Numbered from the stretch's first letter, positions 9,083 to 17,579 are shown. The stretch: DNA of 64,000 nucleotides from Polaribacter sp. BM10 (GCF_002005425.1 NZ_CP019704.1:1-64000); one strand, 5' to 3'. Program-made: numbers and translations. The notes: generated by a model from the letters alone, not told the origin.

Positions 9083-9808
9083 TTAAATTGTTAACATTAA
9101 TATTGCCATAACTATCATAATGGTATTTTCTATAAACGTAGCCTCTGTCATTGGTAACTTTAAAGCAGTACCAAGACAAGCGCATCTAATTGCTTTTTTG
9201 TCTAAAAGTGTTTTTGAAACTCCAATTGTAGTAACACCTAAAATAACCAGTGTAATTATTAGGGCTACAGTTATTTCAAAACGCATTAAAAACATTAGAC
9301 CTAATGCAGTTTCTATAAAGGGATATATTTTAGCATAAATAGGAACTCTTTTTGCCAAAGGATCATACATTCTAAATGAATCTGGAAATCCTTTTAAATC
9401 TAACATTTTAAAAAAGCTAAATACAATGTAGAATAAACCCATAAAATCGAGCATAAAACTACTCCAATTCCAGTTTTTGTAGTTCAATAAAATACCTGCA
9501 GTTGTAATATAAAAGATGATTAGAAATAATGGTTTTAATTGCTCGAATTTTGATTTTTCAAATTCTTCACCAAAATCTACTGCTGGTATTTCTTTCTTTT
9601 CTTCTTTTTTTTCTGAAAGTGTATATTTTTCTGGCAAAGCATCTTTTAAAACTTTGGTTTCTATATGTTTTTCCATTGTAACTTCTGCTTCTTCTTTTTC
9701 GAGATTTACAGAAACATTGGTAACATTATTTATATCTCCTAAATATTTTTCTACAGAAGCTTTGCAGTTTCCACAAGTCATTCCTGTAATATTATACGTG
9801 TGTTTCAT
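9083..9808 (-). CDS. HMA domain fused to a DoxX/MauE-like membrane protein
   Basis: 241 residues. The N-terminal HMA domain (residues 1-70) starts MKHTYNITGMTCGNCKASVE with a TCGNC metal site. A charged linker (about 70-85) leads to four membrane helices typical of MauE/DoxX redox-associated proteins (FMLDFMGLFYIVFSFFKMLD; PFIETALGLMFLMRF). A conserved Cys pair (AIRCACLGTALKLP) lies before the last helix. It resembles a membrane metal-transfer protein, perhaps a MerT-like analogue, but the activity is unknown. It lies between the AraC regulator and the DUF305 gene in the copper operon. Confidence 0.85.
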   Translation of the reverse strand: MKHTYNITGMTCGNCKASVEKYLGDINNVTNVSVNLEKEEAEVTMEKHIETKVLKDALPEKYTLSEKKEEKKEIPAVDFGEEFEKSKFEQLKPLFLIIFYITTAGILLNYKNWNWSSFMLDFMGLFYIVFSFFKMLDLKGFPDSFRMYDPLAKRVPIYAKIYPFIETALGLMFLMRFEITVALIITLVILGVTTIGVSKTLLDKKAIRCACLGTALKLPMTEATFIENTIMIVMAILMLTI

Positions 9809-9882
9809 TATTAAATATTTTAAATTAATCTGTAAAATTACAATGAGCTTTTCTAATTTACTTTTCTAATTATGGTTCATAT

Positions 9883-10437
9883 TTATACAATTTTGTCTAA
9901 AGACTTTCTATTCCATATCTCTGATTTTTTATAATCTGTCATTGTAATACCTGTATTATTTTTAAATTGTTTTGCTAAATGACTGCTATTATTATAGTTT
10001 AAACTGTACGCTATTTCTGTAAAGTTTAAGTCATTTAGTTGGATGTGTTCTTTTACTTTTTCAATTTTGAGACTTATAAAATATTTCTCAAGTGTTATGC
10101 CTTCAGATTTACTAAAAGACTTGCTTAAAAAAGAATATGTTTTACCTAATTCGTTTGCTAATTCAGAAAGTATATAGTCTGTATCACTTTTATCAATATG
10201 TTTAATTAGTGCTATTTTAATTTTTTCTATCAAAGCTTTTGATGTCTCTTTAATAATTTCGAAACCTTCCTTTTTTAATGCCTTTTCAAGTTTTTCAAAA
10301 TTATTATTGTCATTTTCTTTTATCTCAACTTTACCAAGTTCTATAGACAAGATCTGAAAACCTAAATTATTAAATAACTGATGAACAACTGTTTTACATC
10401 TGTTACAAACCATATTTTTTATATTTAGTGTTTGCAT
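9883..10437 (-). CDS. AraC-family regulator with N-terminal HMA-like CxxC domain
   Basis: 184 residues. Residues 1-65 look like a short heavy-metal-associated domain (MQTLNIKNMVCNRCKTVVHQ, metal pair CNRC at about 11-14). Residues about 75-180 are an AraC-type double helix-turn-helix (FTEIAYSLNYNNSSHLAKQFKNN then TGITMTDYK). This suggests a one-component Cu/Ag sensor that binds metal directly and controls the surrounding operon. It lies 5 nt after the cusC-like gene, so it is likely auto-regulated. Family is firm; the ligand is inference. Confidence 0.87.
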   Translation of the reverse strand: MQTLNIKNMVCNRCKTVVHQLFNNLGFQILSIELGKVEIKENDNNNFEKLEKALKKEGFEIIKETSKALIEKIKIALIKHIDKSDTDYILSELANELGKTYSFLSKSFSKSEGITLEKYFISLKIEKVKEHIQLNDLNFTEIAYSLNYNNSSHLAKQFKNNTGITMTDYKKSEIWNRKSLDKIV

Positions 10438-10442
10438 CTTTT

Positions 10443-11660
10443 TTAATTGGTTAGATAATTAATAATTGTGGTTTGTACGAAGTAAGATTTTATAGATTCA
10501 ATTTGATTCATTTCAAACTTCAATTGTAACTCTTGAATATCTAAAACATCATTAAAATCTATAGTACCAGTTTCGTAGTTTTTAATTAGAATTTCTTCTG
10601 CATTTTTAGCTTGTTTCAGATTTTTAGTTTGTGTTTTATAACTAATTCTTGCAGAAATGCGTTCATTTTTTGCTTTATCTAAAAACGTTTCTAATTTATT
10701 TTTTCGTTCTTGCTTCTGTGCTAAAACTTCTTCTTGCTGTAAGCTGTTTTGTTTGGTTTTTGATTTATAACTATTATTAAATATAGGAATAGAAAGGGTT
10801 ACCATTGGCATCAAAATATCTTTACCATTATCACTAAAACTAATATTTGGACGTTCTGTAACATTTATATAATCTAAACCAAAACCAATCATTGGAGCGC
10901 TTTCTTTCTGATTTAATAATTCTGATTTTTCTATAGATTGATACAATCTATCGTACTTTAATAATTCTGGATGAACTGATAAATTATTAGTTTTGATATC
11001 AAAATTTTCTGCAGGAAAATTCAAATTACCTACAACATTTATAAAAATCGATTTATCTCGATTCAATAACTTATTGAAGGTAGTTTGTTCTGCTAAATAC
11101 TGTTGATTTAAAATTGCTAATAATTGCTCTATTTCATTTTGGCGCATTTGCAAACGCAATACATCTACCATAGATGCCTTATTAACTTCAACGGATGTTA
11201 ATGCTAATATTTCATAAGTTTGAAGTAGTTTTATATTTTCTTTTAAAACATTTTGCTTTGCTTTATTTGCATACAAATTATAATATGATTGGGAAACTGA
11301 AGTAATTAGTTTTCGTTTGGCAATAACAATATCTTCATATTTAACCTTTGCCATAGAAGAAACATAGCTTTCTCTGGAAGTAATTGTACCAAACCAAGGC
11401 AACATTTGTTTCACAGAAATTCTAAAACGTTGTGCACCAGTTCTGGTTTCTGGTTCACTTACAAAATACCCAACACCAAATTCAGTATTTGGCAATGTAT
11501 TTACTTCATTCACTTTTTCTGATGCAATATTATATTGCAATTCAAATTTTTGAATTGCTGGATTGTTTTTTAGAGCTTGCTCAATAAGTACATTTAATTC
11601 TTGTGCATTTGAAAAACCAAAAGCTAAAAAACTTATGAGTGTAAAAATTAAATTTTTCAT
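10443..11660 (-). CDS. cusC: TolC-family outer-membrane factor (CusC-like)
   Basis: About 405 residues from the chosen start MKNLIFTLISFLAFGFSNAQ, a clear signal peptide. The open frame extends 12 codons further upstream (to 11696), but this start gives the ATGA overlap with the cusA stop and puts the signal peptide at the N-terminus. The rest is two outer-membrane-efflux repeats with long helices (IEQALKNNPAIQKFELQYNI; SISLRN-type loops are absent). It forms the outer-membrane exit channel for the CusA/CusB complex. It is translationally coupled to cusA and followed after 5 nt by the AraC regulator. Confidence 0.9.
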   Translation of the reverse strand: MKNLIFTLISFLAFGFSNAQELNVLIEQALKNNPAIQKFELQYNIASEKVNEVNTLPNTEFGVGYFVSEPETRTGAQRFRISVKQMLPWFGTITSRESYVSSMAKVKYEDIVIAKRKLITSVSQSYYNLYANKAKQNVLKENIKLLQTYEILALTSVEVNKASMVDVLRLQMRQNEIEQLLAILNQQYLAEQTTFNKLLNRDKSIFINVVGNLNFPAENFDIKTNNLSVHPELLKYDRLYQSIEKSELLNQKESAPMIGFGLDYINVTERPNISFSDNGKDILMPMVTLSIPIFNNSYKSKTKQNSLQQEEVLAQKQERKNKLETFLDKAKNERISARISYKTQTKNLKQAKNAEEILIKNYETGTIDFNDVLDIQELQLKFEMNQIESIKSYFVQTTIINYLTN

Positions 11661-14600
11661 TTGTTTGCTTTTTTTAATTTGAATTCTTCTCTCCAACTAT
11701 ATAAAACAGGTAAAAGAAAATAAGATGTGATATCTATAACCATTCCTCCAAAAATTGGAATCGCCATTGGAATCATAATATCGCTTCCTTTTCCTGTAGA
11801 GGTTAAAACTGGTAATAATGCTAAAATTGTTGTAACAGTAGTCATTAAACAAGGACGAATTCTTTTTTCTGCAGCTTCCAAAGCTGAAGCTCGGATGCTC
11901 TTTTTATCTGCAGGTTTTTCACGTTTAAAAGTTTGTGTTAAATAGGTTGCCATAACTACACCATCATCTGTAGCAATACCAAACAATGCAATAAAACCAA
12001 CCCAAACTGCCACACTTAAATTGATGGTTTTCATATTAAATAAGTCTCGCATATTTTCACCAAAAAAGCTAAAATTGAAAAACCAATCTTGCCCATATAA
12101 CCAAATCATAATAAAACCTCCTGCAAAAGCAATGGTTATGGCTGTAAAAACCATAAATGATGTAGCAACCGATTTAAACTGAAAATATAAAATCAAGAAA
12201 ATAATTGCTAATGCTAATGGAACTATAACAGACAGTGTTTTTTCTGCACGTAATTGGTTTTCATAAGTTCCAGTAAATTTATAACTGATGCCTTTTGGAA
12301 CCGTTAATTCGCCAGAATCTATTTTTTGTTGAAACAATTCTTGGGCATTTTCTACTACATCAACTTCTGCAAAACCATCTAATTTATCAAACATTACATA
12401 ACCAATTAAAAAAGTATCTTCACTTTTTATAACTTGTGGACCTTGCTCGTATCTAATATTTGCTAACTCACTTAAATGAACAGGGTTACCTGTTGAAACA
12501 GGAATATAAATGTCTTTTATAGATTCAGGATTGTTACGCAATTCTCTTGGATAACGAACTCGAATACCATAACGTTCTCTTCCTTCCACAGTTTGAGTTA
12601 ATTGCATACCACCAACTGCAACTTTTAAAACATTCTGAACATCTTCAATAGAAATTCCATAACGTGCTATTTTTTCTCTATCAATATCAATCAGTAAGTA
12701 TGGTTTTCCAACAATTCTATCTGCAAAAACAGCTTCTACTTTAACACCTTCTGCTTGTTTTAAAAAGCTTTCTAATTGCAAACCAAAAGCTTCAATTTGT
12801 TTTAAATCTTGCCCTTTTACTTTTATTCCCATAGGTGCACGCATACCTGTTTGAAGCATTACCAACCTTGTTTCTATGGGTTGTAATTTTGGAGCAGAAG
12901 TAATGCCTGGTAATTTGGTTACTTTTACAATTTCATTCCAAATATCATCTGGAGAACTAATTTCTGGTCGCCAATTTCTGTAGTATTCACCATCTTCATC
13001 TTCGATAAGTTGAGACCTTTCGACTACGCTCAAGGAGACATTTTTAGAATTATCCGGATTTGTTACAAAACCACCATTTTTCAATTCAAAAGCACCATCT
13101 TCATTTACTTTATAACGTTGTCTTTTTCCCTCTGAATTTCTCATATATTCAGGTTTATACTGAATCATATTTTCATACATTGACAAAGGTGCAGGATCTA
13201 AAGCAGATTCTGTTCTACCGGCTTTACCAACCACAGTTTCAATTTCTGGAATGGTTGCTACTGCCATATCCAATTGCTGTAAAACGCGTTTATTTTCTGC
13301 AACTCCAGAATGTGGCAAAGAAGTTGGCATTAATAAAAATGAACCTTCATTTAAAGAAGGCATAAATTCTTTACCTGTGTTGTTTAAAATCCAACCTCCA
13401 AAAATAAGAACAGTTGCAGGAATTACTAAAAACAAGATTTTATTAGCCAAGGCCCATTTTAAAATTTGGCCATAATATTTTCTAAAAACTGAAAATATTC
13501 CTAAAATACCAAAGCAAATAATGGCTACAAAAAGCAAGTTGATAAAGATACTTCTGTCAAAACCTAATGGTCGCCAATATTCTGCAAGTAAGAATATAAT
13601 AGCAGTACAAGAAATAATAATATTTATATGGTTGTTATTTTTCTTGTTTAGTTTTCCTATAACAACTAATAAACCATTAACGCCAAAAGCAATTAGAATT
13701 ACACCTAACCAATAACCACTAATTGTAATTACAATACCAGCCACTATTAAAGCGATATTTATAATATGATTAAAAGATTTTTTTAGTGTTGTTTTTCTGA
13801 ATAAATAAGCTGCAAAAGGGGGAATTAAAAACAAAGCAATAACCAAAGAAGCTGATAGTGCCATTGTTTTTGTAAACGCCAAAGGTCTAAACAATTTACC
13901 TTCTGCACCAATCATTGTAAAAACAGGTACAAAACTTATAATTGTTGTTAAAACTGCTGTTAAAATGGCACCAGAAACTTCTGCAGTTGCATTATAAATT
14001 ACTTCATCTGTAGTATATTTTGTTCCATCTTCACGAGTTTGTAACTTTTTATCATCTAAATGACGAATCATATTTTCGGCGAGAATTACACCAACATCAA
14101 CCATAGTTCCTATCGCAATTGCAATACCTGAAAGTGCTACAATATTTGCATCCACATTAAATAGTTTCATCGTTACAAAAACCATTAAAACTGCAACAGG
14201 TAATAAACCAGATATTAAAATAGAAGCTCGAAGATTGAAAACCATTACAATAATTACCAAAATGGTAATCAAAATTTCTAATGTTAACGCTTCATTTAGT
14301 GTGTCTAAAGTTTCTTCAATTAATTCTGTTCTATCGTAAAAAGGAACAATAGTTACTTGTGATGTTCTACCATCTGCTAAAACTTTTGTTGGCAAACCTC
14401 CTTTTAATTCTTCAATTTGAGCTTTTACATTCGTAATTACTTCCATAGGATTTGCTCCATATCTTGCAACTATAACACCACCAACAACTTCTGCGCCTTC
14501 TTTATCTAACAAACCTCTTCTTGTAGCAGGACCTAAAGAAACTTTACCAATATCTTTTATTTTGATTGCTGTAAAATCTACGGAAGTAACTACTGCGTTT

Positions 14601-15406
14601 TCAATATCATCAATCGATTTTATATATCCTAAACCACGAACTAAATATTCAGCTTGATTGATTTCTAAAGTTTGTGCTCCAATATCTTGGTTACTACTTT
14701 TAACGGCTTTTACAACTTGATTTAAACCAATATTGTATTGACGCATTAATTCTGGATTCACGTCCACTTGATATTCTTGAACATAACCACCAATTGAAGC
14801 AACTTCAGAAATGCCACTTGCAGACGATAATCCGTATTTTACGTAGTAATCTTGAATACTTCGCAATTCTTGTAAATCCCAACCACCAGTAACGTTTCCT
14901 TTTTCATCACGACCTTCTAAAGTGTACCAAAATATTTGTCCTAAACCTGTGGCATCTGGACCTAAAGCAGGATTTACACCTTCTGGTAATAAATTGTTAG
15001 GTAATGAATTTAGTTTTTCTAAAATTCTACTTCTGCTCCAATAAAACTCGATATCCTCTTCGAAAATAATGTAGATACTGGAAAAACCAAACATAGAAGA
15101 ACTTCTAATTGTTTTAACTCCTGGAATACCTAATAATGAAGTTGTTAATGGATATGTAATTTGATCTTCAATATCTTGAGGTGAACGACCATCCCACTTT
15201 GTGAATACTATTTGCTGATTTTCGCCAATATCTGGAATAGCATCAACTGCAACAGGATTGCTTGGTAAAAATGGAATATCCCAATTAAAAGGAGCGTTTA
15301 CGGTACCCCAACCTACAAATAATAAGAGTAGTAAAACTGCTACAAGTTTATTTTCTATTAAGAATTTGATGCTTTTATTTAGCATTATATTTTGATTATT
15401 AAACAA
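11657..15406 (-). CDS. cusA: CusA-type Cu/Ag RND efflux pump
   Basis: 1249 residues, about 200 more than E. coli CusA. The TM4 motif GIAIAIGTMVDVGVILAEN (about 425-443) matches the Cu/Ag (HME4) signature. The middle holds an insertion of about 90 residues (about 545-635) with several extra hydrophobic helices between the two transporter halves. Another insertion in the second periplasmic loop includes residues about 789-799 encoded by a flavobacterial repeat. A start at residue 8 (MLNKSIKFLIENK, base 15385) is equally plausible. It is the first gene of the copper operon, and its stop overlaps the cusC start (ATGA). Confidence 0.92.
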   Translation of the reverse strand: MFNNQNIMLNKSIKFLIENKLVAVLLLLLFVGWGTVNAPFNWDIPFLPSNPVAVDAIPDIGENQQIVFTKWDGRSPQDIEDQITYPLTTSLLGIPGVKTIRSSSMFGFSSIYIIFEEDIEFYWSRSRILEKLNSLPNNLLPEGVNPALGPDATGLGQIFWYTLEGRDEKGNVTGGWDLQELRSIQDYYVKYGLSSASGISEVASIGGYVQEYQVDVNPELMRQYNIGLNQVVKAVKSSNQDIGAQTLEINQAEYLVRGLGYIKSIDDIENAVVTSVDFTAIKIKDIGKVSLGPATRRGLLDKEGAEVVGGVIVARYGANPMEVITNVKAQIEELKGGLPTKVLADGRTSQVTIVPFYDRTELIEETLDTLNEALTLEILITILVIIVMVFNLRASILISGLLPVAVLMVFVTMKLFNVDANIVALSGIAIAIGTMVDVGVILAENMIRHLDDKKLQTREDGTKYTTDEVIYNATAEVSGAILTAVLTTIISFVPVFTMIGAEGKLFRPLAFTKTMALSASLVIALFLIPPFAAYLFRKTTLKKSFNHIINIALIVAGIVITISGYWLGVILIAFGVNGLLVVIGKLNKKNNNHINIIISCTAIIFLLAEYWRPLGFDRSIFINLLFVAIICFGILGIFSVFRKYYGQILKWALANKILFLVIPATVLIFGGWILNNTGKEFMPSLNEGSFLLMPTSLPHSGVAENKRVLQQLDMAVATIPEIETVVGKAGRTESALDPAPLSMYENMIQYKPEYMRNSEGKRQRYKVNEDGAFELKNGGFVTNPDNSKNVSLSVVERSQLIEDEDGEYYRNWRPEISSPDDIWNEIVKVTKLPGITSAPKLQPIETRLVMLQTGMRAPMGIKVKGQDLKQIEAFGLQLESFLKQAEGVKVEAVFADRIVGKPYLLIDIDREKIARYGISIEDVQNVLKVAVGGMQLTQTVEGRERYGIRVRYPRELRNNPESIKDIYIPVSTGNPVHLSELANIRYEQGPQVIKSEDTFLIGYVMFDKLDGFAEVDVVENAQELFQQKIDSGELTVPKGISYKFTGTYENQLRAEKTLSVIVPLALAIIFLILYFQFKSVATSFMVFTAITIAFAGGFIMIWLYGQDWFFNFSFFGENMRDLFNMKTINLSVAVWVGFIALFGIATDDGVVMATYLTQTFKREKPADKKSIRASALEAAEKRIRPCLMTTVTTILALLPVLTSTGKGSDIMIPMAIPIFGGMVIDITSYFLLPVLYSWREEFKLKKANK
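13010..13040. repeat. REP-like flavobacterial repeat embedded in cusA
   Basis: The plus strand reads TTGAG (13010-13014), a core CCTTTCGACTACG, then CTCAA (13029-13033) and GGAGACA. The TTGAG/CTCAA arms are inverted. I recognise the core as a short repeat dispersed in many flavobacterial genomes, usually between genes. Here it is read in frame and encodes VSLSVVERSQL inside the CusA periplasmic loop. Only one copy is visible in this window. Confidence 0.6.
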
Positions 15407-15495
15407 TTAGACATAGATGTTAGAAAAACATCGAATACAACAAATTACCCTTACAACATTGCAGTTATAGGATATTATAGTCTATTGTTTAAAAA

Positions 15496-15918
15496 TCAAA
15501 TTAAATAAGTCTCGTCAATCTTGAAGATTTCTTTTATGACGAGTGGTGGTTCGTATTCTTCGAATGAAGATACATTATTCTCTAAATTTTCAAAAAGATT
15601 AATATATGTGTAGATAAACGAAGCAATAAATAATTCTTGGTTAAAAGATATTTTATCAACCTGTAATTGTACTTCGTCTTGACCATCAATTAATACTTGT
15701 TCATCTTTACAACAATCTTTTTTTATGATTGAACAACCAGAAATAGCTACAGAAGTATCTTTCTGATTTTCCATTCCGCAAGTTGAAGCTTCTGAAAAAA
15801 TAGCAGTATCTAAAAGAGTATCACCACAAAAATGTTTTGTGATAGCAAATGAAGTTGTAGAAAATAAAACTACAAACGACATTAAAACAGCTAATATTTT
15901 ATGAGATAACTTTGACAT
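15496..15918 (-). CDS. HYC_CC_PP family protein
   Basis: 140 residues with a signal-like N-terminus (ILAVLMSFVVLFSTTSFA). The three family signatures appear in order: KHFCGD (about 28-33, the HYC position with Phe for Tyr), KDCCKDE (about 67-73) and YEPPLV (about 122-127). This is a Bacteroidetes family of unknown function that often neighbours copper or mercury genes. The invariant Cys/His suggest periplasmic or membrane metal binding (inference). It is 89 nt upstream of cusA on the same strand and may be the operon's first gene. Confidence 0.8.
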   Translation of the reverse strand: MSKLSHKILAVLMSFVVLFSTTSFAITKHFCGDTLLDTAIFSEASTCGMENQKDTSVAISGCSIIKKDCCKDEQVLIDGQDEVQLQVDKISFNQELFIASFIYTYINLFENLENNVSSFEEYEPPLVIKEIFKIDETYLI

Positions 15919-15926
15919 TCTAAAAA

Positions 15927-15934
15927 CAAAGGTA
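15927..15934 (-). promoter_or_regulatory. Candidate -7 box for the HYC_CC_PP/cus genes
   Basis: On the minus strand the bases read TACCTTTG, a full match to the Bacteroidetes -7 consensus TAnnTTTG, ending 8 nt before the start codon at 15918. No convincing -33 element is seen, and the leader would be very short. Confidence 0.35.
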
Positions 15935-15988
15935 CAAAATAGTAATAAAAAAGATTAAATACTATGTTAAAAAATTAAAACCTCAAAT

Positions 15989-17248
15989 TTATCTGCCTAT
16001 TTCTATATTTTTACTTCTGTAAGTAGTTTTCTCTAATTTACTTCTTAATGAAGCCATATCATCACTAACTTTTCTTTCAATAACTTTAGCATAAATCTGA
16101 GTTGTAGCAATTTTTGTATGACCTAATAATTTTGAAACAGTTTCTATAGGCACACCATTACTTAAAGTTATGGTAGTAGCAAAAGTATGTCTAGCGATAT
16201 GGAAAGTAAGATTCTTTTTTATGCCACTTAAATCTGCAATTTCTTTTAAGTATGAATTTAATTTTTGATTTGAAATGTTAGGGAATAATGTTTTAGTTTT
16301 TTTTGTTTTGATGTGACCTTTATATTTCTTAATCAAAATTTCAGCTATTGGTAATAGAGGTATTTTAACTTTATTGTGCGTCTTCTGTCTATTTGTGATA
16401 ATCCATTTACCTCCATCAATACCTAAACCTATATTATCTTCGTTCAGCTGCATAACATCGATGTAAGATAATCCTGTATAGCAACTAAAAATAAATAAGT
16501 CTTTGACCAGGATTAATCTTTCTATATCAAATTCTCTTTCAATGATTTTTTGTAACTCATCTTCTCTTAAAAATTCGCGTTCATTTTTAATATAAGTGGG
16601 CTTAAACTTTATAAAGGGGTCTTTGTCAATCCATTCCATTTTATAAGCTAAAGTTACCATTTTACGGAGTCTTTGAATATGTTTCATTACTGTGTTGTTT
16701 TCCATCTGTTTTTGATGGTCTGAAGGAACATATGAACGCAAGAATTTTTCAAAGTCAACAACAAAACGATATGTTAATTGAGATAAATATATGTCTTGAA
16801 TTTTTCTTTTATTAGTCAAAAATAGTTTGATATACTTTTGAGTTGTGAAGTAGTTTTTTAAAGTTCCATAAGTTAAAGATTCACTCATTTGAGTGTTGTG
16901 ATAATCGATTAAAGTAAGCAAAGAATATTCTTCATTGTCTTCACCTAAAAAACGAGCTTTAATAGATTGAGAGCAGATAAATGCTTTTTCTTTTATTAGC
17001 TCATCATAAGCTGTATAAACTCTATTTTTAACCTGGTCTAAATATCTATTGAGTAAACGTGATTCTTGTTTATTACCTTTTGCTCTCCCTTTTCTAGAAT
17101 CCCATTCAGATAGAATAACTTTTCGTTGTAAGCTAATATTAGCTCTTTTGCCATTTACAGTTATTCTGCCATATACAGATACTTGGTTGTTTTTAATACG
17201 TGTTGCGTTTACCCAAAAAGATAAGGTAAAATTAATTTGTGATTGCAT
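15989..17248 (-). CDS. Tyrosine site-specific integrase (Bacteroidetes IntDOT-like)
   Basis: 419 residues. The N-terminal arm-binding domain (about 1-90; SFWVNATRIKNNQVSVYGRI) and SAM-like core-binding domain (about 105-210) precede the catalytic domain (about 220-400). The catalytic set visible is HIARHTFA (HxxR), LLGHTKIATTQIYAKV (His and nucleophile Tyr). The usual first Arg of TGLR is Ser (CYTGLSYIDVMQL), as in CTnDOT integrase. Its 5' end faces the 3' end of tRNA-Pro 231 nt away, the standard arrangement of a tRNA-targeted genomic island. No phage structural genes are present. Confidence 0.92.
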   Translation of the reverse strand: MQSQINFTLSFWVNATRIKNNQVSVYGRITVNGKRANISLQRKVILSEWDSRKGRAKGNKQESRLLNRYLDQVKNRVYTAYDELIKEKAFICSQSIKARFLGEDNEEYSLLTLIDYHNTQMSESLTYGTLKNYFTTQKYIKLFLTNKRKIQDIYLSQLTYRFVVDFEKFLRSYVPSDHQKQMENNTVMKHIQRLRKMVTLAYKMEWIDKDPFIKFKPTYIKNEREFLREDELQKIIEREFDIERLILVKDLFIFSCYTGLSYIDVMQLNEDNIGLGIDGGKWIITNRQKTHNKVKIPLLPIAEILIKKYKGHIKTKKTKTLFPNISNQKLNSYLKEIADLSGIKKNLTFHIARHTFATTITLSNGVPIETVSKLLGHTKIATTQIYAKVIERKVSDDMASLRSKLEKTTYRSKNIEIGR

Positions 17249-17327
17249 AGTTGTCGTCTTTTAATTAAACATTCTTCTAGACGAAAGTCAAATCAACTAT
17301 CTCAAAAACAGTTTATTAAGGTTTCAG

Positions 17328-17377
17328 TTGGTTCACACTTTTTGTGTTTTGAAACTGTGAACCGAATTGTGAACCAA
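17328..17377. repeat. Set of TGTGAACC/GGTTCACA sites upstream of the integrase
   Basis: TTGGTTCACA (17328-17337) has an exact inverted copy TGTGAACCAA (17368-17377). A further direct copy TGTGAACC lies at 17356-17363, 12 bp from the last. They sit between the integrase start and tRNA-Pro and are candidate integrase arm-type or regulator sites (inference). Confidence 0.5.
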
Positions 17378-17421
17378 ACTAAACTATATTAATTCAATTC
17401 TTATGATAACCCAAAAACTAC

Positions 17422-17455
17422 AAAACCTTGTAAATCATACGATTTACAAGGTTTT
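17422..17455 (-). terminator. Perfect 15-bp hairpin downstream of tRNA-Pro
   Basis: AAAACCTTGTAAATC (17422-17436) pairs perfectly with GATTTACAAGGTTTT (17441-17455) around a 4-nt loop. It lies 25 nt beyond the tRNA-Pro 3' end on the minus strand and ends in TTTT, so it probably terminates the tRNA transcript before the integrase. Confidence 0.65.
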
Positions 17456-17479
17456 AGTTTCTATTGGTATTCATTTTAG

Positions 17480-17554
17480 TCGGGGTGGCAGGATTCGAAC
17501 CTGCGACCTCCTCGTCCCAAACGAGGCGCGATGACCGGGCTACGCTACACCCCG
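17480..17554 (-). tRNA. tRNA-Pro (UGG anticodon)
   Basis: On the minus strand the acceptor arms CGGGGTG and CACCCCG pair. The anticodon stem-loop is CCTCG-TTTGGGA-CGAGG, giving anticodon TGG, and the T-arm is CAGGTTCGAATCCTG. CCA is not encoded. Its 3' end faces the integrase gene, making it the likely attachment site of the metal-resistance island. Confidence 0.95.
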
Positions 17555-17579
17555 AAAATGATTTCTCATTTAAGGATTG

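Noticed and set aside
15416..15432. Hairpin GATGTT/AACATC upstream of cusA as a riboswitch or terminator
   Set aside because: A 6-bp stem with a 5-nt loop and no T-run; likely to occur by chance in AT-rich DNA.
15989..17248. Integrase as part of a prophage
   Set aside because: No capsid, tail, terminase or lysis genes are nearby; the cargo is metal resistance.
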